From: Pontiella sulfatireligans
GTDB lineage: Bacteria > Verrucomicrobiota > Kiritimatiellia > Kiritimatiellales > Pontiellaceae
DNA length: 64,000 bases
Direction of reading: 5' to 3'
Assembly (NCBI RefSeq): GCF_900890705.1
Contig: NZ_CAAHFH010000001.1
Location: 1,550,001-1,614,000, forward strand
The first letter of the stretch is position 1. Each line of letters starts with the position of its first letter. Positions 35,580-45,007 of this stretch are shown here, piece after piece. The translations under genes and the position numbers were made by a program. Below the pieces are notes generated by a model. It did no database searches, was not told the DNA's origin, and saw nothing but the letters and a program-made list of their open reading frames with translations.

Positions 35580-37400
35580 TTATTTAACGGGATCCAGTTT
35601 GATTCCTTGAAATCCAAAGTTTTTCCACATACCATTTTCTTTGGACTTAACTTCTATGTGATATTTTCCAGCCTTATCAAAGACAACCTCTCCGAGCTCA
35701 AAAGGTGTATATTTTTTGAATCCGTCTGTACTCTCAACCGTTCCCGCAAAGGTCTGTCCTGCGGTAGAGACAACAAATTCGCTACCTTCTCCAATAATAT
35801 GGGAATCCTTAAGCAGGTCTGTTCTTATCCCGCATGCGTAAATGATGCTGATCTTATATTTACCAGGTTGGGTTATCCTATACTCCCCCGAGACAAACTC
35901 CGTGGAATCGTGCCAGTCCTGAATGCCCAGTTCCTTTTTGTATCGACGATTTCTGATATAGGCTTTTTCTCCATGTATCTGCATGGCGAGGCAATTGAAT
36001 TCAAGCTGGCCGTTTTCATACTGAAGGGGAATCGTCTCCCGAGCCATTTTGCCTTGCACATCAAGAGCAATGATGGTCACCGCAGTGTCATTTAAATAAT
36101 TAGGCCAGCTTAATGAGAGTTGCTCCCCCTTTTTTTCAAATTCAACAGGAATTCTTCCTTTTTTATGCAACAACTCGGCCTTTTTGATTTTTCCGCCAAA
36201 GTCGCGAAGGGTTAACTGACTCACATCATCGTCGTGGATATGAAGGTATAATTTACCCTCTTTTTTAGACATCGTTCCCCATTCGTATGTCCGGGGCCAA
36301 AATGGGTTGGCTGTTGTGCCATAGATCGCCTCGCCGTTTATCTTCAACCAATCGCCAATTTGCAGCAAACGCTCCTGCATTAAGGACGGGATAATTCCGT
36401 CTGCCCTCGGTCCGACACACAGCAGAAAATTTCCACCCCCGCCGACAACACTACTGAAGGTTCCCAGTAGTTCATCCCGCGACGCATAATCATAGACAGT
36501 CTCAGTCCGATTATATCCATAGCTTTTTCCCATGCCACGATCTTCCTGCCATGGGTGCTCTGGCGACATATATTTTGTTTGACCATATTCACTCTCAAAC
36601 ACATCGCCAAAATGTTCCCGGCTATCTTCTCCGGCCCAGCGATCATTGACGACGACCGTATCTTTCACCGACGATTCCGAGTACAGCCATTGAGCAAGAT
36701 CCTCGGTCTGCCAAACGTCTTTCCCCTTCTCCCAGTCTCCATCCAGAAAAATATGCCAGGGCTTGTAGCGGGAAACGACTTCCTTGAATTTTGGATGGAA
36801 CCAATTCGTGGCAAAACCTGCGGGATCGGACATCCATTCGGGGTGATACCATTCGTACAAGGAATAATAGATCCCCATCTTCAATCCTTGTTTTTCCCCG
36901 GCCACATTCATTTCGCCAATGATGTCCCGTTTGGGACCCACTTCCATACTATTCCAAGCGCCTGCGTTTTGTGTTTTTGAATAGGCGGTCGGATACATGG
37001 CAAAGCCATCGTGGTAGTTCGCGGTCGTAACCACATATTTTGCTCCAGAGTCCTTAAAGAGCTTGCACCAAAAATCGGGATCCCACAATTCCGCCTTAAA
37101 TTGAGGGGCAAATTGTTCATACTGAAAGTCCGCACCATAAACTCTATCATGAAAATCTTTAAGCTCGGGTTTCAGTCCAAGCTTATACCAGTACCATTCC
37201 GCGTATCCATCTAGATAAAAAGACGGAATGGAATAGAGACCCCACACCACGAAAATCCCAAACTTATCCTCATTGAACCACGAAGGAATCTCCCGGTTTT
37301 CATAGATCGTCTCGAATGTGGGAGCGGGAGACTCAGTAGCCGAAGCCTTCAGTCCCAGCATGGTCAATAGTACAATTATTAATATACATTTTCTCTTCAT
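35580..37400 (-). CDS. GH29 alpha-L-fucosidase (copy A)
   Basis: This 606-residue secreted fucosidase has a signal peptide ([15 protein letters not shown]) and a GH29 catalytic barrel (about 35-370) with the nucleophile Asp220 in HIFLDGDWE. Further family segments are [16 protein letters not shown] and [16 protein letters not shown], and a beta-sandwich and C-terminal domain follow (about 380-606). The FGIFIHWG motif usual in GH29, whose His contacts fucose, reads FGIFVVWG here (Val52). The gene starts 11 bp after the PL8 gene (AGGAGG site) and forms an operon with it. It should release fucose from a side branch in the periplasm. Copy B (45008-46828) is closely similar throughout. Confidence 0.88.
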   Translation of the reverse strand: MKRKCILIIVLLTMLGLKASATESPAPTFETIYENREIPSWFNEDKFGIFVVWGLYSIPSFYLDGYAEWYWYKLGLKPELKDFHDRVYGADFQYEQFAPQFKAELWDPDFWCKLFKDSGAKYVVTTANYHDGFAMYPTAYSKTQNAGAWNSMEVGPKRDIIGEMNVAGEKQGLKMGIYYSLYEWYHPEWMSDPAGFATNWFHPKFKEVVSRYKPWHIFLDGDWEKGKDVWQTEDLAQWLYSESSVKDTVVVNDRWAGEDSREHFGDVFESEYGQTKYMSPEHPWQEDRGMGKSYGYNRTETVYDYASRDELLGTFSSVVGGGGNFLLCVGPRADGIIPSLMQERLLQIGDWLKINGEAIYGTTANPFWPRTYEWGTMSKKEGKLYLHIHDDDVSQLTLRDFGGKIKKAELLHKKGRIPVEFEKKGEQLSLSWPNYLNDTAVTIIALDVQGKMARETIPLQYENGQLEFNCLAMQIHGEKAYIRNRRYKKELGIQDWHDSTEFVSGEYRITQPGKYKISIIYACGIRTDLLKDSHIIGEGSEFVVSTAGQTFAGTVESTDGFKKYTPFELGEVVFDKAGKYHIEVKSKENGMWKNFGFQGIKLDPVK

Positions 37401-37411
37401 ATGTTCCTCCT

Positions 37412-40400
37412 CTACTTCTTGTTGTTAATTTCATGCCTTGCAAGCGCAACCGTGGTTGGTAGGCCGTGCATGCAATCCACCGTGAGTTCCGTTTGGGTTC
37501 CTTGCTGAACGAATTTTACTTTATCACTCGCCAGCCCTCCCCATGAACCTTCCAGAACCAACACGACGGTTGACATTTCTAGATCGCCCGAAAACCACCC
37601 CGTCTTGTCACCTAACGGTGCATTCAGGTCGGGATTGCTCACCGCGAGACTCAGCTGATTGCCGTCTTCTTTCGCCATGACAAAGCAAGGGATGGAAACC
37701 GATTTCAGTAGTGCATCATCCAGAATTCCACCCTCGAAACAGGCATAGCTTGTAAGCTTCAAGGCCGGATCGGAAACAATGTGACCCCGATCATCCTTCC
37801 GTTCAATCTGCAACGCCGCATCGGAACCAAAGCGCTCTTCCAAGGTCTCGATATTCACCGACCCGACTTGTGGATAAACCAGATACGCATATCCCTCTCC
37901 TTGCGGAGCAACTCCGTGATCAATCCACGCTATAGCGAAATCACCCGACTGTATCCGATCGCCCTTCAGGTTATTGTCCTTTCCCGTCCATATTGAATAC
38001 CGGTTATGTGGCGCAGTCTGTTCTCGCTTCGCCACCAACAACCTGGACGGTTCCAACATCCGATAGGCGTTGCCGATCGGATCGATAATCCATGTACTCT
38101 TGCCGTTCTTAATTTCCGTACGATACGGAAACTCGCTAATCGAAGGTTCGCCACTGATTTGGAGTTCATTCGCAGGGCTTTCCAAAAAGGCCTGAAATAA
38201 TGTGGTATGTACCGGATGTTCACGATCCACGCTTTCAATATTGGATCCAAGACAGAGCAGTCGATCCCTAAAGCAATGCACCGACTTCCGGGCCTTTAAC
38301 TTTCCGGGAAAACTCATCTCTTCCTTGACCGGATCAACCGTAAACCCATCGGCTTCATTCAGCTTCATGGCCCACACGCCGTCTCCATCCAGTGCGCATC
38401 CTCCCGCAAAAGTTTCGGCGGATTTAAACATTACCAAATCTTTTTTCGGCTCTAATTCTTCATACGGCAATTCAATAGTAGTGGCTCCGGGCGGATGATT
38501 CCAATCCCAGCCTTGTTCCACATAGCCACTTTCGCGCTTGCTCTTATTCGGCATGATCTGCACCAGGCCATTGGATTGGTAGCGCCCGTAGCGGTTGTTC
38601 AAGACATAAATTTCAGATGCCCAGACATATTGATTGTAGCCCTTTAAGTTGACCGACCAATCCGCGCGCCGATGCACGGACATGGCGGCATACGGGAACG
38701 TCCAGTGCCCCGAAGGCGCATCGACTTTGGTGATCGCCTGTTGCGCAAACAACTGCCGGGTTTTGGCATCTTTGGGTTCCCCCCAGATTCGAAGATAAGC
38801 AGCGGCAACTTCCCGATCCAACCTTTCCGTTCCATCCGGCGAACCACTCCGCGCCAGCTGAAGGTAGGCTTTACTTAAACCATCAATATTTCCGCCTAAC
38901 GGATGACGCCCTGCCTGACCCAATCCCCAGCAGGTTGGATTGCTGTAAATTGTGGCCGCCATCATGGCTTTCTTTAAATTGGCATGTCCCGCCGTGCCGA
39001 TTCTGAACGACGTCCCCGAGAAGGCCTGCAGAATATCCGGCAATTTCGCGAAGGCCCCATTGCCATAGGCGGGATAATGTCCTTTATGATGCCAGACCGT
39101 ACCATCCTCCTTAAACATGCCGGATTCGCCAGTCATGGCCAACGTGGAAGTCAAACTTCTGGCATAGGCCTCTAATAGCGTTGCTTGGCGACCTGTATCG
39201 CTTTCCATAAATACAGACATAAGACAAAACGTAGCCTGAGTATTGTAGTAGTCAATGTTTGCCCGAAGTTTCTCCGCAGACACAAAAACCTCTCCCAGAT
39301 TCAGGCGCCACTGCATGGCATCGCCCACCGACTCTAAAAGGTTGTTTTCCATCAGGACATCGCGCATCAAAAAGAGGGCGGTATCAAAATTCTTCATCCA
39401 GTATCCAATATGATGAAAGGTTCCGTGAACACTGCCGGTCTGCCATCCCTGCTCCAGACTGTACTGCATCGCTGTGATGAATAGTTTTTCCAGCAAAGCC
39501 TTATCCGCGGATTGATCACAGGAATGATAACTTCGCGCTAGTTCAAGAAGAAGCGTGCCAAAGGAGCGCATATCCAAATACTCCGGCGTACCGTCAAAGA
39601 TCAGGTCATAGCAAACATCGGAGACCTGTTTAACGTAGCGCAAAGGCATTCCACGATCACCAATCCCCAGATCAGAAAACTTTTCCTGGAAATAACTCGG
39701 CGACCGTGATTTTACTTTTCCACCCATCGAATTGTTGAACAATCTGTCGTAGATCAGATCCATTTCCGCCTGGATTTCCGGAGCAACTCTTTTCGAGGCA
39801 GCTTGCGCCAGCAAGTCCAAGTTCACCTGTTTTGGGACCCACATTCCGCCACTTAGTTTTGTAATCCGATTCTTTTTGATGAACGGGACCTGAAAATCTG
39901 GATAGGCAAGTCGGTTATCCAAATAGCTAGCAAAGATAATATCGTCTAAGAACAATTTGGAGGTCGAGGCCGGTGCGATGAACCGCATGGTGCTGAACTG
40001 AACTCCAGCCCCCGCTTCCGGAACCGCACCTTCCATTTCATAAAAAGGAACCCAGGCCGTCCTCCATCCAGTGAAATTGAGTTGGAAATCAAAATGTATG
40101 GGGAATCCATCGCCATCACCAAACTCAACCCGCAACGGTTCTACCTGCGCCTCTGGATTATAAATCGAAAAAACAAACGTGGGACTGGATAAAAAATGAC
40201 TCTTGGCCTCCCCGGCCTGGCCATCACTCCCGGACAAGGGTCGTATATTCTTTGCAACCAACACGTTTGCTGAATCGCACTTCCAACAAAGCGACTGCAT
40301 ACCGAATTGCGAATGCAGGCGGCTCATCTCAACCGCTGAAGGCTCCTCCGCTTGGAAGTGATCAAGATCGGCCGCTCGCTCGAACGAGGTTGCCCGCAAG

Positions 40401-40489
40401 AGATCCATTGGACGCGACGACGCCCCCGCATCCTGACGGCCCAAAAGGCCGATCAGTACGGCAAGATAAAGGGTGTTCGTTAGTTTCAT
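37412..40489 (-). CDS. PL8 chondroitin sulfate ABC lyase-like polysaccharide lyase (copy A)
   Basis: This 1025-residue secreted lyase is similar in length and order to Proteus vulgaris chondroitinase ABC I (1021 residues). A signal peptide is followed by an N-terminal beta-domain (about 25-230, with LNFTGWRTAWVPFYEMEG), an alpha/alpha toroid (about 240-600) and C-terminal beta-sandwiches. Catalytic residues are in place: His468 and Tyr475 (WHHKGHYPAY), Arg528 (AGRHPLGG) and Glu626 ([16 protein letters not shown]). The enzyme should cleave uronic-acid-containing glycosaminoglycan by elimination. An AAGGA site precedes the ATG. The C-terminal half is about 90% identical to copy B but the N-terminal half much less. 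Confidence 0.9.
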   Translation of the reverse strand: MKLTNTLYLAVLIGLLGRQDAGASSRPMDLLRATSFERAADLDHFQAEEPSAVEMSRLHSQFGMQSLCWKCDSANVLVAKNIRPLSGSDGQAGEAKSHFLSSPTFVFSIYNPEAQVEPLRVEFGDGDGFPIHFDFQLNFTGWRTAWVPFYEMEGAVPEAGAGVQFSTMRFIAPASTSKLFLDDIIFASYLDNRLAYPDFQVPFIKKNRITKLSGGMWVPKQVNLDLLAQAASKRVAPEIQAEMDLIYDRLFNNSMGGKVKSRSPSYFQEKFSDLGIGDRGMPLRYVKQVSDVCYDLIFDGTPEYLDMRSFGTLLLELARSYHSCDQSADKALLEKLFITAMQYSLEQGWQTGSVHGTFHHIGYWMKNFDTALFLMRDVLMENNLLESVGDAMQWRLNLGEVFVSAEKLRANIDYYNTQATFCLMSVFMESDTGRQATLLEAYARSLTSTLAMTGESGMFKEDGTVWHHKGHYPAYGNGAFAKLPDILQAFSGTSFRIGTAGHANLKKAMMAATIYSNPTCWGLGQAGRHPLGGNIDGLSKAYLQLARSGSPDGTERLDREVAAAYLRIWGEPKDAKTRQLFAQQAITKVDAPSGHWTFPYAAMSVHRRADWSVNLKGYNQYVWASEIYVLNNRYGRYQSNGLVQIMPNKSKRESGYVEQGWDWNHPPGATTIELPYEELEPKKDLVMFKSAETFAGGCALDGDGVWAMKLNEADGFTVDPVKEEMSFPGKLKARKSVHCFRDRLLCLGSNIESVDREHPVHTTLFQAFLESPANELQISGEPSISEFPYRTEIKNGKSTWIIDPIGNAYRMLEPSRLLVAKREQTAPHNRYSIWTGKDNNLKGDRIQSGDFAIAWIDHGVAPQGEGYAYLVYPQVGSVNIETLEERFGSDAALQIERKDDRGHIVSDPALKLTSYACFEGGILDDALLKSVSIPCFVMAKEDGNQLSLAVSNPDLNAPLGDKTGWFSGDLEMSTVVLVLEGSWGGLASDKVKFVQQGTQTELTVDCMHGLPTTVALARHEINNKK

Positions 40490-40621
40490 ATTGATTTTCC
40501 TTTTGGCGGGGAGCTGTTCCCGTGCCGATTATTTTTACTTCATCAACAGGTCGTATTATTCACGGCTCCAAACAAGCGGCTTACCATTCCGTGTTCTTGA
40601 ATTAATTTCCGCAATTCCCGC

Positions 40622-42442
40622 CTAACGCTTTGTTACATCCACATAATAAGCGCCGCAGAGTTCTTCCCCGGTCTCATCCATGAACCAGGTTTTAAGGGGA
40701 ATCTCCCCGGCAGGAAGATTGACCTCAAAAGGCACCGCTTTATCTGTCGGCTTAACCGCAAGCGTCTGGTCGAAATCCCCGATGCGTAGTCGCGCGGATA
40801 GAATGGGCAACGCCTTGCACTCGTTAAAGTGAACGAACTCGCGCTGTCTAGCTGGATACGCAGCGCAGATGGCGGCATTTGCTTCCAGCGGATAGCGTCG
40901 TAACTCAATCCGGTATTTTCCCGGGGTCTCTACTTCAAGCATCCACTCGCCATTTGCCTTGAGCCCGTCCCACACAGAATACTGAACCGTCACATTAGCT
41001 TTAGTGGTTTTTTTCCGCCATTCAAAACACGTGAGGCGAACGGGATTTTCCGCACCCCCTAGTATGGGGCGTCCGTAGTCCGCCACCAGCGGTTCAACCC
41101 CTTTCCACCAATCGGCATAATGGGCTTTGAGGGTCTCAACTATTTCCGGGTGCTGACTGGCCACATCGTTTTGCTGCCCCGGATCAGACGCGATGTTGTA
41201 GAGTTCTCGGTCATGGACCAGCCGCCATTCTTTCCATATCACAGCGGCATCGCCATAGGCGGGGAAATCAAGCTTCGACCATTGCACAACCAACTTGCGA
41301 TCCGATAAGTGTTCCGTTTCTCCGCACAGTAAATCCGCAAGGCTTATGCCATCAAACTGCTGACGTGCAGCGTTCCCAACTTTTAAGTCGCATAGGTCGA
41401 TAAGTGTCGGCAACAAATCCTGCATTTGTGCTGGATCCTCAGCATCACGCGGCGATCCAAACGCCCCCCGGGGCCAACGGATAAAACACGGAACGCGATG
41501 ACCGCCTTCGTAATACTGTTGCTTTCTGCCGCGCATTCCGGCCGTAAAGACTTTGGTTCCAGTCGTTCCCCCGTTATCCGTCATGAAGATCACAATCGTA
41601 TTATCGGCTAGATCATTCGCATCAAGAAAGGCGTTGAGCCGCCCCATGTTTTCATCCAAGTTGACCACCATTCCTAAATACTTAGCGACTTCCTCGTCCA
41701 TCCCTGCAGCCAGAAAAGGCTTGCTGTATTTCTTTTCAACATAATACGGGGTGTGCGGCGCATTGGTCGGCAGGTAGCAGAAAAAAGGCGTCCCTGCTTT
41801 TTGGCAGCGCTTCATAAAATCCATGCTCAGATCAAACCAGACATCGGTGCAGTAGCCTTTATGCTGCTGGAACGACCCGTCGTTATGACGATAGAAATCA
41901 TCGAAATTATCATTTTGCCAATAATCAGGGGTCTGGTGCGTGGCGGCGCCTCCATGGGTAATGGACTCATCAAAACCCTTCTCCTTCGGGCGGTATGGAT
42001 AGTTATCGCCCAAATGCCACTTCCCAAAATGTCCGGTGCGATATCCGTTCTTCTTAAATACCTGCGGCATGGTTACCACATCCCTCCGAATCATTTCATG
42101 CCCGAAGGCCCACGCCCAGGCCCCGTTTCGCATCGCGTCCATTCCGGTCAATAACTGCCCTCTGGAAGGCGTGCAGACTGGCGCACTGTGAAAATCTGTA
42201 AAGCGGATCGACTGCTCATGGAGTCGATCCAGATGTGGCGTCTTCAATACGGGATTCCCGTGGCAGGACATATCGCCATATCCTTGGTCATCGGTCATCA
42301 CAATCAAGACATTCGGCCTATCCATCGCATTCCCCGAAAGCTTATTAGCACCCCCGTGGGATGTAGCAGCCAAAGCCCCTATCACAACCACCAAAGCGGA
42401 TTTACTGATGGTTTTAATTGTTAACCTAAAATTATTTTTCAT
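40622..42442 (-). CDS. family S1 (arylsulfatase-type) sulfatase
   Basis: This secreted sulfatase is about 606 residues, with a signal peptide (ALVVVIGALAATSHG). The S1 signature CTPSRGQLLTG puts the formylglycine-forming Cys at residue 90. Metal ligands are DD in IVMTDDQGYGD and DN in FMTDNGGT; GHFGKWHLGD and the C-terminal MDETGEELCGAYYVDVTKR are also seen. It should remove sulfate esters from fucose or N-acetylgalactosamine before further cleavage; the exact position is unknown. ATG 42442 is preferred over an in-frame TTG at 42451. An anaerobic or aerobic formylglycine-generating enzyme is required and is not in the window. Confidence 0.92.
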   Translation of the reverse strand: MKNNFRLTIKTISKSALVVVIGALAATSHGGANKLSGNAMDRPNVLIVMTDDQGYGDMSCHGNPVLKTPHLDRLHEQSIRFTDFHSAPVCTPSRGQLLTGMDAMRNGAWAWAFGHEMIRRDVVTMPQVFKKNGYRTGHFGKWHLGDNYPYRPKEKGFDESITHGGAATHQTPDYWQNDNFDDFYRHNDGSFQQHKGYCTDVWFDLSMDFMKRCQKAGTPFFCYLPTNAPHTPYYVEKKYSKPFLAAGMDEEVAKYLGMVVNLDENMGRLNAFLDANDLADNTIVIFMTDNGGTTGTKVFTAGMRGRKQQYYEGGHRVPCFIRWPRGAFGSPRDAEDPAQMQDLLPTLIDLCDLKVGNAARQQFDGISLADLLCGETEHLSDRKLVVQWSKLDFPAYGDAAVIWKEWRLVHDRELYNIASDPGQQNDVASQHPEIVETLKAHYADWWKGVEPLVADYGRPILGGAENPVRLTCFEWRKKTTKANVTVQYSVWDGLKANGEWMLEVETPGKYRIELRRYPLEANAAICAAYPARQREFVHFNECKALPILSARLRIGDFDQTLAVKPTDKAVPFEVNLPAGEIPLKTWFMDETGEELCGAYYVDVTKR

Positions 42443-42451
42443 ATTCTTCAA

Positions 42452-42658
42452 TCTCGTTGACGTGCTTCGTGCTCAGCCCCCGACCTGTAGGTCGGGGTGC
42501 ATTATTTTTTCCGTGGATTAGTTTTCGGAGCGTTCAGTTTTAACAATCTATTTTAACTTTACTCTCCGTTGTTCTCTATAGACTTTCCATAACGTACTTG
42601 CTCCGGACGATTATCTTTCCAATCCATTCCCGCTAGGATTTATTTCTGTACCCTGCTG
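42452..42658. repeat. intergenic region with GC-rich hairpin
   Basis: CCCCGACCT (42478-42486) pairs with AGGTCGGGG (42489-42497), followed on the + strand by a run of T. It lies between the GH29/tectonin gene and the sulfatase, both transcribed leftward. The T-run is on the wrong side for termination of these genes, so it is more likely a dispersed palindromic repeat. Confidence 0.5.
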
Positions 42659-44911
42659 CTATTCGGGATTGATCCATCCGATAATTTCATCGTCGTTGAC
42701 TTGTCCGCAGGAAACGTCTGTAGCTTGCTCTTGAATACGTTGCCATTTTCTAATCGGCAAATCTTTCCATGTGCCGTCGGCATTACCAATTCTATTAACA
42801 AATACCTTCCCTGAAACATCAACCATTACCATGTGACCCGTCTTCGGAGAAACGTCTATTCGGGCGAATTTCCCCCCTTGGTGCTTCGTCCACACTCCTT
42901 CAGCGTAGGTATGAATACGACCGTTGCCAGCGACAATTGCGATCAGGCCGTCCGGGCCACACCCGATATCTTTTCCGGTGCCAGTAATCGTATGCCAACT
43001 GCCGTCGTAATAGGCAATTTTGCCCTCACGGTGTAATACCCAAATCTTTCCTTTTTTATCCACATCAATACGTGTTGCCCCCGTAATACCTTCAACCCGT
43101 TGCCACCCATCATGGCTAAGCGAGTAGACCAATCCATCGATTCCAACTGCTGCGACAGTGCCGTCCAAGCCCGCGCCAATATCGATGCCGCGTTGTTTAC
43201 TGATCTCGATTGAGTCGCCCATCTTAGTGAAGATAAACCCCTCGGCATTGATGCCCCAGAGGGCGTCATCTTTCCCAAAACTTACCGCCTTATTTCCAGG
43301 TTTGACCGTCTGTTTTTTAGAAACCTGAAACCAGATTTTAGTCTTATCGGCTTTATTGACATGGGTTTTATTAAATTCTGTCAGATCCATTTCGTCAAAT
43401 CGTTCCCCACTGATTTTAAAGACCCACGCATGGTCACATGGTTTGCACTCGGGAAGCCTTATGACGAGCCCCTTCTCTTGATTTTCAAAACGTAAGGCCC
43501 CGTTATGCCCGAGCAACTCAACCTTAGCTATTTTTGCCGGGCTATCGTGAAGAGCCAGAAAAGGAACCGTCAAAGAACGACTCGTTGGCCAATCAAATGT
43601 AGTGACATAAAGCGCGCCTTCTTTTTGCACGATACGAAAATCGTCGATTCCCCAAATTTTCCAATAGCGACTTTCATAGATCGATTCGCTGTTCACCGCC
43701 ATCCAGTCGCCAATGTCTTCTAGGAGTTGCACGGCATCGGCGTCGAGAGAACCATCATCGCGAGGCGAAACGTTGAGCAAGAGGTTCCCGTTTTTGGAGA
43801 CGATATCGACGAGCTCGTGAATGATCTCACGAGCCGAGCGGTAGGTGGTATTCCGGTTCCAGGTCCAGTCGCCGATCGACGTGTCTGTTTGCCACGGATC
43901 CGGATTGATCTTCTCCAGGCGACCCCGTTCAACGTCCAGCGTTGCAATGCCGGGCCAGTAGTAGCCCCATCTTCCTTTTTTGGCCGCCCAGTTCTTGATA
44001 CACATAACCGCTTCGTTTTTGCCCTCATTCGTGCGTAGGCTGTTGTTGTATAGATAAGCGATCATTTCGAGACCCGTACGGCCTTCGTCGTCTCCATAGA
44101 AGGGTACCCCCCCATCGACATAAAACATATCCGGATCGTGCTGCTGGATCACATCCTGGCAGCGTTCGAGCCAGTGTTCCCGCCACTCGACGGGGGCATT
44201 GACAGGGTGCGCTGCGTTATCATCACCATTCAGATCCGGCTTCAGGTACAAATCCTGGTATTTCGGATCGTTACCATCGTAGGGAATCCCAGCGTAAGGG
44301 CCGTTTTTATCCGCTCCTTTATTCGTCTGAAACCAGCTCCACGTGCGTTCCAGATGGCTCGTGAGTCCAAATCGAAGTCCTGATCTGAGAGTTGCTTTCC
44401 GCCATGCACCGATAATATCGATCTTGGGTCCATAATTTACGCTATTCCACTTCTGATGCTTGGAGTCCCATAAATCAAAATTGTCATGGTGATTCGCCAT
44501 CGCCACGAAATATTTTGCACCGGCTTTTTTGAAGAGCTCGATTTGTTCTTCGGGGTTGAACTTTTCCCCCTTCCACAGAGGGATGATGTCTTTGTAGCCA
44601 AATTCGGAGGGATGGCCATAGTTAGCTACATGATATTTGTAATGAGAGGAGCCTTCTATATACATGAGACGCGCATACCAGTCCCCAACGCCCGGAACCG
44701 TGTAGGCATTCCAACAGGACCAAATACCGAATTTGGCATCGCCAAACCACTCCGGGCATTCATAGCGTTCGAGAGATTCCACCGTGCCAACAAACGGCTC
44801 CGATGCTTGCTCTGCAGTTGCTGAGATGGTTATCGTCGTGCAGCAAATAAGCAAAAAACTCAAAAAACTGAGCTTCATTTTAGCATGCCGCATAGTTCTA
44901 CTTTCAAACAT
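42659..44911 (-). CDS. GH29 fucosidase fused to a tectonin-type beta-propeller
   Basis: This secreted protein of about 750 residues starts at ATG 44911 with GAAGGGG 9 nt upstream; a longer frame to 44986 exists without a site. A signal peptide (LSFLSFLLICCTTITISATA) is followed by a GH29 barrel (about 45-400) with nucleophile Asp266 (MFYVDGGVPF) and GNLLLNVSPRDDG. The sugar-binding HWG motif is replaced (FGIWSCWN). The last 220 residues hold about five repeats of the pattern RIDVDKKGKIWVLHREGKI and DIGCGPDGLIAIVAGNGRIH, as in tectonin/tachylectin propellers that bind carbohydrate. The gene is far less similar to copies A and B than they are to each other. Confidence 0.82.
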   Translation of the reverse strand: MFESRTMRHAKMKLSFLSFLLICCTTITISATAEQASEPFVGTVESLERYECPEWFGDAKFGIWSCWNAYTVPGVGDWYARLMYIEGSSHYKYHVANYGHPSEFGYKDIIPLWKGEKFNPEEQIELFKKAGAKYFVAMANHHDNFDLWDSKHQKWNSVNYGPKIDIIGAWRKATLRSGLRFGLTSHLERTWSWFQTNKGADKNGPYAGIPYDGNDPKYQDLYLKPDLNGDDNAAHPVNAPVEWREHWLERCQDVIQQHDPDMFYVDGGVPFYGDDEGRTGLEMIAYLYNNSLRTNEGKNEAVMCIKNWAAKKGRWGYYWPGIATLDVERGRLEKINPDPWQTDTSIGDWTWNRNTTYRSAREIIHELVDIVSKNGNLLLNVSPRDDGSLDADAVQLLEDIGDWMAVNSESIYESRYWKIWGIDDFRIVQKEGALYVTTFDWPTSRSLTVPFLALHDSPAKIAKVELLGHNGALRFENQEKGLVIRLPECKPCDHAWVFKISGERFDEMDLTEFNKTHVNKADKTKIWFQVSKKQTVKPGNKAVSFGKDDALWGINAEGFIFTKMGDSIEISKQRGIDIGAGLDGTVAAVGIDGLVYSLSHDGWQRVEGITGATRIDVDKKGKIWVLHREGKIAYYDGSWHTITGTGKDIGCGPDGLIAIVAGNGRIHTYAEGVWTKHQGGKFARIDVSPKTGHMVMVDVSGKVFVNRIGNADGTWKDLPIRKWQRIQEQATDVSCGQVNDDEIIGWINPE

Positions 44912-45007
44912 AACATATACCCCTTCTATTGGATTATGTCTTAACAACGCGAAAGACTTCACTGCCCCGATCATTCCCCGCGCCACACTTCTGTCCTTCC
45001 CATTATT

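Noticed and set aside
42478-42497. Terminator for the GH29/tectonin gene
   Set aside because: The T-run lies on the opposite strand side relative to that gene, so it is better described as a palindromic repeat.
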